Below are positions 39,201-54,200 of a DNA stretch of 64,000 nt, one piece after another. A program made the translations under genes and the position numbers. How positions within the stretch are numbered: position 1 is the first letter of the stretch; the number at the start of each line of letters is the position of its first letter. Source of the DNA: Nymphalis io. Lineage: Eukaryota; Arthropoda; Insecta; Lepidoptera; Nymphalidae. Under the pieces are notes generated by a model, which saw only the letters and a list, made by a program, of their open reading frames with translations, searched no databases and was not told the DNA's origin. The stretch is taken from the NCBI RefSeq assembly GCF_905147045.1, contig NC_065900.1:12172501-12236500 (forward strand). The letters run 5' to 3'.

Positions 39201-42200
39201 ATTTTTAATAGGGGTAATAGGTAAAAAAGGAGAGATAAACCAGAGCTGTCATTGCAATTTTGAATTTAAATCAAAAACAAAATATTGAGAAATTAACAAT
39301 TATTCCAGATTTAAAAAAAAATAATAATGAGGCAATTAATAATATCGAAATAATACACATTCGATTTCAAAAATTTAATTAAAGAAATAAATTCTTACTT
39401 CAAAATATTTTGAACATATTATTAGAGTTTGATATATAACAAACCCCTGAACACAGTAACATTAAAATACAACACTTAAAAAATATATTTATAAAATACA
39501 ATTACTTACATATTTCAATATTAATAACTGTATTAAATATAGAAACATTTCACTTATAAATATTATAATTTTAAAATATTCTTCCATGCAACCGACATGT
39601 GTGTAATTGTAAAACATTCCTAAAAACATCGCCTATGTTTAACACTACAATCTGTGTTGTGAAGATTTGGAACAAAATAAACATGTAGATTCTCTTACAT
39701 TATTTACCTTCTGGTGAAAATTAATGAGTGACAGCCTTTTTCTAATTGAACACATTTACCAAGTGTTGCCAACAGTTATAGAAATGCATTTTATTGGAGG
39801 AATTCTCCATTTGTTACCAAAAATAGCTACACACGGTTTATGGCATGTTTTCGACGTGATTTGTTTTCGTTATATACATCTACGTACACAGCTATAGCAA
39901 ACGCTTCTTTTCAATTTGCGAATAAGAGTTCTCCGGCGCAGTACCTATTGCGTTTCATCCTTCCAGCGAAAAGTGAAACATTACTACACCAGTTTCTACA
40001 CTATTTTCATTCGTAGTTTAAGTCAAGTCTTAAACAGATATTAATTTATTTTTAATTTTTATTTTTATTTTATTATTTTTATAAGCTTAACTCACAGTGA
40101 TCAAACAAACTCTACTTTATCTTTAACAGATTGCATTAAAGTCCCGTTTAGTCCTAGATACATGAATACTCCCAAATCTAAAATAATCATAAATACTTCA
40201 ACGCAAATTCGGAACGTTACAAGTTTAAATATATTGAAAATGCATCTTTAAACTTATTCACGAGGACATACTAAGCTATGGACAAAACATAATACGTGAC
40301 TAAAAATACAAAGAATACGAATGAACTTAGTGGTCATAATCATGAAATATTTTGGTACATAAATTAAAGACAAACTACTGAATTCTTTGCCTGTTCTTCT
40401 CTATTCTGAACTATAATACATAAATGTAGGTTTACACTTGAATACATGGACAAAGAAAATTACTTTATAAGCCTACTTCAAAAAAAATTATGGTTAGGTT
40501 AAGACCGCCGGGACGGGTACTGTCGCCATGCTATCAAGCCATTTTACCACCAAGTATCAATACAGATAAATAGCGTTTGAGATAAAGGTGTAAAAAGACT
40601 TTTTTATTTCTTAAAATACCAATGAGTATGGTGATCATCATGTGGCTGAATCGCAAAAAAAAAACTAGTTATTGAAATGCATACCGTCAAACTCAATGTT
40701 TCGAAGGCAATTTTTCTCAGTTATAAGGCTATCTAATGTTCCTATAGATATTAAGTATACATTTAATCTTTTGTATATTTCGTTTTCAAGGATTTGAAAA
40801 GGTGATCCGTGCATAAAGTCCGTGCGAATGTATTCGCGGGTACAGCAGTTCGTGGATAATATATTCCGCATGTAACACACGAGCAACTAAACACGTATTT
40901 AATTAGAATATTTTCCGAATGAACGCACGAAAACTTGTCTCAATAATTAAACATCATACTATAATAGCGAGGTCAGTCGCAACCCCTATATTAAAATATT
41001 ATATAGGATGTTTCGAATATGCATTCAGAAATTCTGATTTAATATTTTATTTGTTTTTAAAATGTCGTCATCGAAGTTGAAATAGTCCAGATGGCCAGGA
41101 GGTTGGAATATCACAATCGACGATGACTTATTAAAATCGAGGAGAGACCGCTAAGTTTTTCACTTCATAATCGTGAGAAAATCGACGTCTGTCGCAAGAA
41201 ATTTTATCTAAATGTACTTCCACCGATCCGCAGTGGAGCAAGATGGTTGGGTTAGCTCTAAAACTTCTCTTTGTTACTTTATGATAATTTGTACATCATC
41301 TACAAGTATATTTAATTTTGAATGTTTGACGATTCATAAAATGAAGCATCTTATTGAATTAAATGCAATAATATTTGACCTAACTGTTAACCAAACTAAA
41401 ACTATATATTTAAAAATACTGAAGTTTCGCCTTTTTTTGGTTTTCTGACGTTTTTTTTTTTGCATTATACTGCAAAAAAAATTAAATAAAATAGCGTCAA
41501 GACTGCAAATCCCATAACAAAAAAATAAATAATTAGGTAGGAAAACAATTTTATTGCATGTATTCTTGTAGTCATTTTTTATTATTTTTTACGGTATATA
41601 CACATATATATATATATACACATATATATAAAATCAGGCTGGAGAACGGGAGACACTACCTAACCTAATATATGACTAATCTACCTACTTATTATTATTT
41701 TATATTATTATAATATTCACATTGTCGGCTATTAATATATCAAGTTATTTTCCTTATAAGTGTTAATTACACTGTCTGCTAATTCTTTTAACCAAACAAT
41801 TGATGTTTTGCAATATAATAGCTGATGGGTGGGTGTTGCACAAAAGCACTGTCCCCAGTAAAGGTTGAACGTGACATTGTCTATGACAAGTATTAGCTTT
41901 TAATGAATAGAAGTATTTTTTATTTTGTTAGCAAAATGTACTAAACAAAAGAGCTTTCTAATGCGAATAATGTTCACAAACACACTATCAAGTTACATAA
42001 AACAATAGCCTCGCAATGGGTATAAACAATGTTTAAAGGTCAAATCCCAAACATGTTGACTCGCCCTGTATAATTCACGTATATCCGATCCAACATATGT
42101 ATATGTACGTGTGTGCGACCCTCAGGCGCCTCGAATTAATTGGATCTGTTTCGTCACCAAATCTCATTAGTGCTTACTGCTTAGCTATAAACCATGCCTT

Positions 42201-45200
42201 AAACGTGCCTGGATTACCCGGATAATGTTTCAAGTAAACAATGGTGAGGTTTTTTCCTTCTATTTTTAAAGCGCAGCTAATTTACTGCGCAATATTAAAA
42301 CTTATCCTAAGAATCCTATGAAGCATTAGTGAATTTACATGTGTTTATAAATCAGTACAAAGTTGGCAGTAAAAAAAATATTGAGATAATATGTATAATT
42401 CCGCCAATTGCGTATCCATCTTGCGTTGGAGTGACCTGGTGGTATAAGCCTCAAACCCTCAAGAGTAGAGGTGGTCTGGCCCTCCAGGGTTTGAAATATA
42501 CACACATATAGAAAATACTTTCGTACGTTTCGTACCTTTGCTAGAAGCATATTTATTGATTTTCTCTAAAACATTACATAGATAAATAATCATTATTATT
42601 TCACCAGGTCGATTGAAAATTAAGAGAATTCTCAACCAGATCGCAACTTTAAATGTGTGGGCAAAAACTTTGTATGTACTGGTAAAGGGACTGATATATA
42701 GCATAGCATTGACCTATGCTCCCCATTTTTAGCGAAGGAGGCACAGTTAGAAGAGCTTAAGATTGATTATTATTATTACATCTACCGAGGGCCGAATTTA
42801 AGGTTGGGAATCGAGGTTTTAGTACCGGGCCTCTACTATATTGATTATTGAGATGAAAAAAAAACACCTGATGTACCAAGTTTATTTTATATAAGCAAAA
42901 ATAGGAGAATAATAATTAATTCATAGAAAACCAACCATTTTTTTTTTCTATACATATTCATTTTCCTTTCTTTCTCTTTCGATAAAATTCGATATATTTA
43001 AGTTAGTTGCTAAGCAACCACATCATGAATTAAAATAAAATAAATACTATCCCATCATATCTATCTATGTGAAGTGAACTAACTTTATTAATTTATTTAG
43101 ACAGAGGTACATTAGTAATATTCAAAAATGGTGCTACTAGTGGTAGGACTTTGAGCAAGCTCCTTTAGGTAGGTACCACCCACTCATCAGATATTCTACC
43201 GCAAAACAGCAGTATTTGGTATTGTTGTGTTCCGATTTAAAGGGAAAGTGAGCCAGTGTCATTCCAGGCACAAGAGACATAACATCTTAGTTCCCAAAGT
43301 TGGTGGCGCATTGGCGATGTAAGCGATGGTTAACATTTCTTACAATGCCAATGTCTATGGGTGTTGGTGACCACTTACCATCAGGTGGCCCATATGCTAG
43401 TCCGCCTACCTATTCTGTAAAAAAATATGTTTTAAATTTTACAAGCTTTTATTTATTTTTACCCGTTGGAATTTTGTTCAAATCTTGGAGCTGGATTTCA
43501 ACAAGTTCAACCAAATTTAGCTCACATTTTTGGTGATGATGACATTAAATGCAACTAATAATATATATAATTTTTCGTTAAAATACAGATTTTTCTTATT
43601 TTTCAAAAATCCTAATTTCACAATATTCGGATACACCCAAGCCTTTGTATCATATCAGTTCCTGGTTTTCAATTTATATAAACATTATATAACATTGATT
43701 TGCTAATAATATAAAGCAATGAGCTCAATTGGGACACGTGATTCGGAATTGTTTTTTCCACTCTATATATAGTGCGATGTGCTTTTTGTCAGCTGTCTCT
43801 TTATTTACAAACAGGCGAACGATTCTCGATACGTATGATTATGTTTGGTCCAATGGTTAAACGACTTACATCAATTGTATAATCGAAACTGCATCTTTGT
43901 TGTTAATCAGTAAAGCGTTCACAAGAAAACAATTGAACGATTATTTCTTACATTTATTCAATTTAACGACAAACCTAAGAACCAAGCTATAAAACTATTT
44001 CAGTTCTATATTACAGATAGCAGTCGCAACGGTACAGTCGATATATAAGTACAACGATACGACAATCGTAAGTCACAATAGCATCGATAAAAATGAACAT
44101 TAATAGAGGGCATAGTACACTGCCTTGAGAAACGCCCGTTAAGAGTACACCAAATTTAGTTAAGAATTAAACCAGTAACGTATTTTGCAAAAAATATTAA
44201 AATTTCTCAATACAGTTAATAAATTTGCCATGTTTACGAAATTAAAAGAACAACTGTAGTATTGATAATTATAATGTTATTTAAAATATATATATATATT
44301 AATTAAAATTTATTTAGACTATAGATATATTTATCTATCTGACGGCTTGAGAGAGTTGCATCGGTAAGGTAGCGTAAGCACTGCCGCCTTTAACAATAAC
44401 GATTAGAATTTTTCAAAAGAAAGACCTAACAACTTTTCATTGACACGACTCGTCGTTTAAACTTAGGACCTCGGGCTCTGCAGTCTTATAAGTTATCCGG
44501 TAGACTAACGTGTCGCCTAAATTAAAATAACTATATATATATATGTAGATCGAACGAGCGCAAATAATCGCAATTTTGACAACTTATAATGTATGCCTTT
44601 AGAACCGCTATTCTCCTCCCTTAAACCAAACTTGAACATCAGCCAAGTCTGGGCGTCATGAGCGACCTAGCGCGTGCCGCACGGTCCTCCGATCGTGGCT
44701 ACACGCGATACAAGGTGATGCGTATTTATAAACAAATTCACTGGTGACAATGCCCTGACTTTGTCCGATTTTACTTGACCTACTTAATTTAGCTAGTCTG
44801 GAATAATCTTTGCAGTCGTAACAACCACTTCGTACAAAACATTTACGAATAGTTCCATAATTTACTTATTTATTTATTAACATAGTTACACCATCAACTT
44901 ACCACTAAACACTTAAAATTACAACTAAAACAGATACTCCTATGATGTGATAGATACGGCTTTAAACATGTAAGCAACATTTACCTTAAAAACAAGAAAT
45001 ATATAAACCAAACTAACCTATATAGAAATTTAAAAATCAAATCCTAACCTCTACGAAATTATAATATAATTAAATAAAAAAAATTAAAACTCAAATAAGT
45101 ATAGTACCGATTAATGAGATCTTTAGAAAGTTCAACAATGTCGTTATGTTGGTGTTATATTACATTTTCTTACGTAAATCTTTTGGTGTGGACATGCGGT

Positions 45201-48200
45201 GGTAAATCTCTAAGTCAAAATTCCATAATGATAATCTTCTTGTGCCTCTCCACTATTAAAGGTTGGCCGTCATCTCGTCATATTGTCCTGTCTTTTGCCG
45301 CTATTACCGGTTGTTTTTAAGCCACGACTTTGTCTTGTATACTTTGTCTGCCAACGCTACTCTTAAACTCAGATTTGCTTTTCTCTGAAGGTGACTGTAC
45401 CGGTTTTATTTTTCCATAACTCCTTAACCCCCCTCTCCTAAATACGGGAGAAAATTATTACACGAAATAACTACTAGCTACTATCCATGGAGCAGTAACG
45501 TTTAATGGGTAAAACCGAGTGGAACAGCTAGTCTGAATGAAATGACAGTTCAAAGGTGCTCTGTGCGAGGCTACTTCAATAGACTATATTAATTTTGATT
45601 GACGATGATAGAAATATTTAATATTTACTATAAAGTTAATATTAATGGTGGTGACCACTGACTAACAGTTGGTCAACTTGACACTTAATTCATTTGAAAT
45701 ACATTATTAAAGATGATAACAAAAAGGGGTACTCCAAGAATGCTTCATAAATAATAATTAGTTAATGTTTACTTTTAATCACTTTAGAAAATAAATCCGT
45801 CGATAAAATAATTGGTAGTAAAACAATAAAGACTCTTTATGCTCATAAATACACAAGGCCGTGCATTTATATTAAAACATGATATGGTAATTAATATATT
45901 AGCTTTTAACTAGCTGCGCACCCCTACTTTGCTATGCGATTCCAAGTCTTCCGCTTTATAATATAAGTGTTTTATACTAGAAACTGTACAAAATAGTGTA
46001 CCTGCTCTACATCCGCACCGCGACAGCCCGCGAAAGCCGTGCAACGCAAGTGTAGATGCCTTACGGCAGTGACAAAAGGAATGAAGGCGTTGCGTAATTC
46101 GCGGCTAAAGATCACGGCTGCGACTCATCGGCGAGTGTAGATTCGGCTTTAAACGTTTCCGCATCTTATGACGTGGTTTAATGCGTTCCTTGATGATGGG
46201 AAACGTAGACCAAAACATTTATAGTATACCCTTGTTTTATAAAGTATCAGATCAGTACAGATCTTTAATGAGGTTATTAGGACAGGAGGCTGACCCAAAG
46301 TGTCTACTACCGCCCATGGACCTTAAATAAATAAGGGTTCCCGAGTCATATTGTATGATATCTTCATACAATTAAGTGTGAACAATTATATACATAACCA
46401 CATTATTGATATGCTACAATGTAAACCCAGTGAGAAATCATCTTAAAAACACGAACCTCTTTAAAATACATGAAATTAAATTTTAATAGTTAATAATTAT
46501 CTGTTTAAAAAATAAAACCAACATCAAATATAATTCGAGATAAAAAAATTGACATATTTTTACCCTCAAATTGAAATTGTTTCTTAAAATTTAAACGGGA
46601 CCAAACAAAAAGTATTCCCTCCCAAACAAAAAGAACAACATAATTGAGAACCTCCTCCATACATGGAAGCCAGAAGGACTTTCTTTGATTATACACATTT
46701 TTACACAAAATTAGCTTTTGGTGTATCTTCCTATTTTTTTTAAAGAATCGGTATGCAGACGAGCATATGGGCCACCTTATGGTAAGTTGTCACCAACGCC
46801 CATAGACATTGGCATAGTAAAAAATGTTAACCATCGCTTACATCGCCAATGCGCCACCAACCTTGGGAACTAAGATGTTATGTCCCTTATGCCTGTAATA
46901 ACACTGGCTCACTCACCCTTCAAACCGGATCACAACAATACCAAGTACTGCTGTTTTGCGGTACAACATCTGATGACTGGGTGGTACCTACCCAGACGAG
47001 CTTGCACAAAGCCCTACTATCAGTGAGTTTGATTGTCTTTGTTTTCGATATGTCTGTATGTATTTATTTTTAAGTGGCATTACAATTAATGTATATTTTT
47101 TTTGTATTTTAGCCATGATGCTGGTAGTGTTAATTTTTGATGTTACTGTGCATGTGCTGCACACGTTTAAATGTTTACATAACATTCTTAGAAGATCATT
47201 GATAGCTATTTTAAATTAAGTTTTAATTAATATTCTTTACGAGAAGTGTTTGAAACTAGAACATATCTTGTTTATGTGATGCAAATCATTAACGCGTTTT
47301 ATGATCCATCTTACTTTACGAGCGATGTATTCTATGACGTCATAGAAAGTTACCTTGATATCCAGAATTGAAGATGTGGTTAGATACTCCATCACATTAC
47401 CTATGTTTTACGCCGTCAATAATTATGAATATATATTTGGATGGTAAGATGTGCGCAAAAAAAAACTACGCTCGTTTAGTCCGATGGGATGGCAATCCGA
47501 CACGACCGGAAAGACTTTAGGCGCAGGACCAGTGGCTTGACGTGCTTCCCGGGGCACGGAGTGTACACACTTCCATTTTACAGACTCCGGGCTGCTACTC
47601 TTCGACGGAAAAACCCAATATATTTTTATTAGGACAGGGATTTGCGGCATTATTGGCCACCAGACCAACGTTGGTCTAGTTGATTAATAAGAAATAATAA
47701 TTAATAAGTATTCTCTTTTCTTTATGGTACAAATCATCAATATTAAAAAGTACAATAAACGTTACAATCAACGATGAAAAACATAAATACATGTGTTTCG
47801 AAACATTAAAAACATAAAAATTTAAGTTAAATTTCGAAACAAAGAGTCGTGAAGTTGCGTTTGTTTTTATTTAGCATGAAAGTAAGTGGGTGTTAATTTT
47901 CTTCAAAATAAAGGAGAGTTCAATGACTGACGCCTACTCAGAAAATGCCGGTGACAATAAGAACATCGTTACCTAGTAAAATACTAATAAAAATTCAAAT
48001 TAGTTTTAATATTTTACCTAAGACGACATTTGACGCCGTAGTATTTCTTATATCTAGAGATATTCTGTTATATATACATATAATATAGATGTTGGTATAC
48101 CGGTTTGATATTAATAGACTGACACCGGACATATTAAGTGCCATCAATGTTGGCATATAAATTTACATATACGTATGTTTTCATGAAGGTTTTTCATACT

Positions 48201-51200
48201 CCACTTTGCTGTAACACGCCGCTAGTTCGCGCTGCAGAGCACCGACTTCTATACTTAAGCGATCGCCATGATATTGGTATACACGGGCATGACAGCAACC
48301 GTGTTTTGCTAGTATACGATAAAAAAAATGTTAACTATAAACATTTTCTTATAGAATCAATTGTCGTCCTTCTGACTATAAATATTTCTTTAATTTTAAG
48401 GGTGCAATATAACAATTAAAAACTGTAATTCTTTCAAATTATTTACGCTTAAAAACCAAAAAAAAAATACAAAAGTGTTATCAGATATGAAGTTTGACTG
48501 CGAAACCATATAAATTATAAAACAAAACGCAAGATTAAGAATAAATAATTTTTCAAATCCTACTTGTGAGAATAAGGTCGCCAAAGCAATTTCACATTGA
48601 AATATTCATACATCGTGTGGCGAAAACAATTTATTTTGTATATAACGTCTATTTTCGTTTTGAACGTCGTCAGACTACGCTGGACAGCGTCTCCCGTTTT
48701 TATTACCAACCATTGTTTTCGTAATAAAACTCAAAACACGAAATATAATAAGACATTGTTTTAGAGAATTTTACGTTCCGTATGTTTTCAAGTCAACATA
48801 TGAAATACTAGTTTTTGCAAGCTTATTTTATGGTGGTACTAGTTATAAAAAGATCCTCCTATCCTATGATCCTAGGTTCAGTGGTTTAACCTTGAAAACG
48901 TAACAGACAAACAGAAAGCCAGACTATTTTTAGAAAATAGCCAACTGTGCAAGATATATTATAGTGCTCAAGTGTGTGCGCAAACACAGGGGCCCTTACT
49001 CTCACCTCCGATCCGATTACCCGACAAGAGTAGAGAGAGTTCATCACAGGACTAACGGCATTGTAAGGCAAGATTGTTAACACTGCTAACTTCAAAACTT
49101 CCGACTGCAAATGAGATTTTATTAATAGGGAGTAATAAAGCAAAAGTTAATAAAAACTTGTAAAATGACGTCAAACTGTTGTAAACGTAGAAACCAAAAA
49201 AAAAGTCAAAACAACACTTTCGCAAATATAATATTATTAGTATTAAAAAGCAAAAGCTGACTTTGAATGGAAAGAGATATTTCCAATTGAAATTTGACTT
49301 TAGTGGTTAATTTTGACGGGCCGATTGGCGTGGTTGGTAGATACTTGCCTTTCACTCCAAAGGTTGTGGGTTCGATTCCCAGCCAGGACAGACATTTTTG
49401 TGCATGAACATCAGACATGTTCATGCACAAAAATGTTTGTCCTGAGTCTGGGTGTAATTATCTATATAAGCATGTATTCACAAAAAAAAGTGGTATATGT
49501 AGTATATCAGTTGTCTGATTTCCATAGTACAAGCAAGCTCTGCTTAGTTTGGGATCAGATGTCCGTGTGTGAATAATGTCCCAGAATATTATTATTATTA
49601 ATTAAAAGGCTTTATATGTGGCATAAATGGAAATTGTGCAACTAAATGAGATTTTAGTATTATTACTTACGATGCCAATGTCTATGGGCGTTGGTGACCA
49701 CTACCATTAGGTGGCCCATATGCTCGTCCGCCAACCTGTACTATAAAAAAAATTACGGTCCGTTTTGCTTACAGGTAGTATAAATGTCTATGAAACGTAA
49801 GACAAAGGCAACCAGACCGGTTAGTTACGCATCTGAGGCTACGAATAACGTACAGTAGGTTAAATTTATAAAGATAACAGATTCTATAAAATAATAATAA
49901 ACGTAAAAAGTACAAAATAATTGGAAAGAAAAATTAATTGTACATTGACTATATTCAATAAACAATTAATTTTTCTCTCGACCGAGGTTGAATGTACCGC
50001 TGTTTCATTAGCCTTTAATTTGGATTATAGATTATAAATAGGTGCTTTTTTCATATAAATTTAGATAGCAATATTCTAAAATTTTGTCAGACACATTAAA
50101 ATAAAATAAATCCAAATTATTGGTTACACTAAAGCCGCGGAAAACACGTTTGTTGAGATACGAAGAATAATTATGACGAAAATAAGTCTTACATTAATTA
50201 CTGATATAAAGTCGAGAAAAATCAATTTGCAAAATTTGTCAGCTCATTCTAAACGGTAGGAACTTTACAAAACAAACATTTACATAAATGTGGGAATTGT
50301 AATGGGGTTTTCTGACGACAGGGTATCGAACGATTCAGGTTTTTCCATTGCATGGTAAGACGACCACTATTCAGGACGGCGACATTGTGCATATAGACTG
50401 GTAATTATTGCAACTGCACTGTTTATCAATAAAATGTAACATAAACCCCACTGATTACAGACTGATATATATATCTTTATAACATACATGATTATGGACA
50501 TAGCTTTCTGGTGATGTTACGTGATTTCAGACAATACGCAAACTTCGTAAGTAATGAAACCTTTCAATATATTATTTTGCAAGCTTTTAGTATCGTTATA
50601 TTAATACCGTGGCTCTTTATCTTTGGTAAGATCTATATGAAAATCAATCCGGTGGCAACCATGGGACCTAAGATATGATGTTATGCTTGTGTTTACAGCG
50701 AATACCGACGTTAGTATTGATGCGTGGGACAATATATTTAAATAATATTATTTAAAGATCATTAACAAAATCTCAAAGGGTTTTATTAACATAACGCTCG
50801 TCCTTACATGGCAACCAATGTTCAAACATTATACATCATTGTAATTTCCCTAGTACCAGTAGTGAAATTTATGAACAAACAAATATAACTTTATAATTTG
50901 TATTGATTTCATTTACTTCTACATAAAATGAATTACATTACGAAATAAAATATTAAGAGAAATATATTCTCAGTGGGTGTAATTGACTTTTTTCGGGAAA
51001 AGCAAAAACTGGAACCCCTTCCAGTTTTTGCATTTCCTATCCTTTTATTATCCTTTTGCCTATTAGGAAAACGAAGGTGGACTGCTGAGCGTTCGACGAG
51101 AAGTCAGCTTGTCACCATTAGACACCTAAAAACTGGATTTTATTATAAGTGAATCAAAACTGATATTGCAATTATTTCGTAAAGAATCGTCCGTCTCGCT

Positions 51201-54200
51201 GAGCCCCCCTTATATCAGGGGCACCATGCATTGGTTGCATTGGCATATCTACCCCACTGATCTGTCTCAAAGTTAAGTTTCGTGTCAGTTCTCCTCTATT
51301 TTCAGAATCAGTGAAATTTAACATTAAATTTAGTCTTGTAATATTTAAAAAATGTATATCTTTTATAGGGTCTAGTCAGTGCTGTCTCTTTTCGCGTCTT
51401 CGCCCTGAATAACGATAACGATAACAAGTGCCCTTGTGCCGGTAATCTCGTCTCTTCCTAGTTTAGGGAACGGTAAGTCAATGCTATTAAACGGCTTTTA
51501 GCTAACGAAGGGTGGGGCTGTGACGTCACAAGGTTGGGCGCCAAGGGCACGTATTGCACTTACGTTACGTTTTAAAAAAAACGTATAGTCATGAACATCA
51601 TGTTTTTTTAATATAGCCAAATAGACTATAAATATTTTTTTTTATTTTCTTAAATTTAGTAATTTTTTTTTCTTGACATCTTAGACAGTGCGACGTCTTT
51701 ATTATTTTAAAATGAAAAATTGGTAAATTTAAAAAAGAACAAGGTTATTTTTAATTGCATCCATAAATCTTGTTCAAAGTATGTTCATATAAAAATTATT
51801 ACATTTACAATTTCAGACCACAATCGCTATTTCCTCAGACTATATCACAATCTCGCCAAACATAACAAATAATTTTTATATAATTTCAACGTAGTCCTTC
51901 AAAAGAAACAGTAAAATTCTTAGTGCGATATACTGTCGCTCTTTGATCGCTGTGACATGTTGTTTTGGCGGGTAAAGTATTTTTAGTTGACGCGGCGGCC
52001 ATCTTGTGTGACGTTCATGAATTCGTATTTCTCAAAGATTAAGATAAACGTAACAAAACGATTCCAAATTCAAACTTAAAATAACTAAAGTGTTTATTTC
52101 CAAATAGAAATATTATCTTTAAAAAAATATATAATCATAGACCTTGCTCCGTCATAACTTCAACCGATATAGATGTAATAATTTTGTTATAAAAGCAATA
52201 ATATAAATAGGCTTTTTTTATTTATTATATCAACGTTTTTCCAATACAAAGTGTATAACAGATTTCAAATTTGGTAGATCAAAAGATGAAATATCAAATT
52301 CAGAAAATCCTTTTTTTATATTGGTTGCAACATTTAGTAATTAAACTATTTCATGCGAATTTGGCTCGGAACATGGCATCGATGCACGAAGAATAAAGTT
52401 TATTCTTGGACAGCTTAATTTAATTACAAATACCAGTATAGTACAGTACAGTAACAGCCTGTGAATGTCTAACTGCTGGGCAAAGGCCTCCTCTCCCTTT
52501 TTGAGAAGAGGGTTTGGAGCTTATTCCACCACGCTGCTCCAATGCGGGTTGATGGAATACACATGTGGCAGAATTTCAGTGAAATTAGATACATGCAGGT
52601 TTCTTCACGATGTTTTCCTTAATCGTCAAACGCGTGATGAATTATAATCACAAATTAAGCACATGTTAATTCAGTGGTGCTTGCCCGGGTTTGAACCCAC
52701 GATCATCGATTAAGATTCACGCGTTTTTACCACTAGGCCATCTCGGCTTTACAAATAACCTATACATTAATTAACATTGCGTAATTTAATAGTAATAAGT
52801 AAAACACAGACATACATATCTGTGTTTTACTTATATACTCATAACCAATTTAGTTTTCGAGAGAACACAATATAACGTCTAGAAATAATATTTTAAACGA
52901 TCAAAACAATCGTTGCGGAAAATAACTTTTACTGTCAATGTCAAACATATATTTTGTAGGTACGTCGTTTTACGAGGGTGAAATTAATTCCTAGGTCAAA
53001 TTGACTATTACTTTGATACTAGGCTTTTACGAAGACCGTTAAATAAGAAAGTTGTTTCGTGGTTGTAACGTTTCTAGTAACTGTTCGTTGATTTAAACTA
53101 TTGTTACATAAAAATCTTCTCGTCGCTTTTGTATGGAATAGTGTCTGTTAGTGATTTTTTATCTGTATGTATTACTTGGCAAAGGTTAAAATTAAAGATC
53201 TTCTGAAAAACGTTTCATTTAAACTTTACATATTTGAACGTTGCACGATATTGGAATTTTACTTTCATCGGCCTCATTTTCATTACGTGACAAACTCGTG
53301 TTGTGTTACTTAAAAAATATTTTGATAAATTAAAACAAGATAGGAAAAGTTAAATTTTATTTGTTATGATATTTTTCTTTTTTTTTTAACACAGACACGA
53401 AGCAGTTTCTCTATTTATAACTTAATGTAACTCTGGCAATTTCAGGCGGTTAGATGGTTTCAAATGAAATTTTGCCGAGGAAATAAATTCTTATTTAAAA
53501 AAAGTAACTTATAAGAACATGTATATAAACATTCAGTAAAGTAGATGAACTTTGCCCAAATTTGGTAATAATAATATTAAAGTAAAAACGAATAAAATTT
53601 ACCATTTCTATCCATTTCTGTATCTATACCTGAGTTTGTTCATATCTGCTTAATTTCTGGTCGTTACAACGAAGGACAGCCCCTCCCTTCAGCGCTTTGA
53701 CAAATTACTATAAAGACTATTTTCATTAGCAGTAACTTTGTTTAATTGATTGTTGCGATTATTAACGTTAAATTGATTTTTAAGGTTCTTTAAAAGGTCT
53801 AATAAAATCAAAGTTTCATGAATATAATAATAATAAATAACAATAGTCATTTATTTTGACCAAACAAGGATTATATACACAAGACAATAAATAATAAAAA
53901 GACAAAAAATACATTAATAATATTTTATATATTTTACATATTATAAATACCTGCCATAACATACGGTGCCGAAACGTGGACACTAACTGCGGGACTAGTC
54001 CACAAATTCAAAGTCGCTCAGCGTGTTATGGAGCGAGCTATGCTCGGAGGATCTTTGAAGGATAAGATCAGAAATGAGATTATCCGGAAAAGAACCGGAG
54101 TCACCGACATAGCTTGCAAAATTAGCAGGCTGAAGTGGCAGTGGGCTGGTCACGTATGTCGTAGGACCGATGGCCGTTGGAGCAGACGAGTCCTAGAGTG

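Noticed and set aside
17021..47073. Recurrent ~60-codon ORF MRHQPWELRFYVPCACNYTG in several places
   Set aside because: It lies inside R1 repeats. It is alike because the copies are young; older copies carry changes without keeping the frame, so there is no sign that it is translated.
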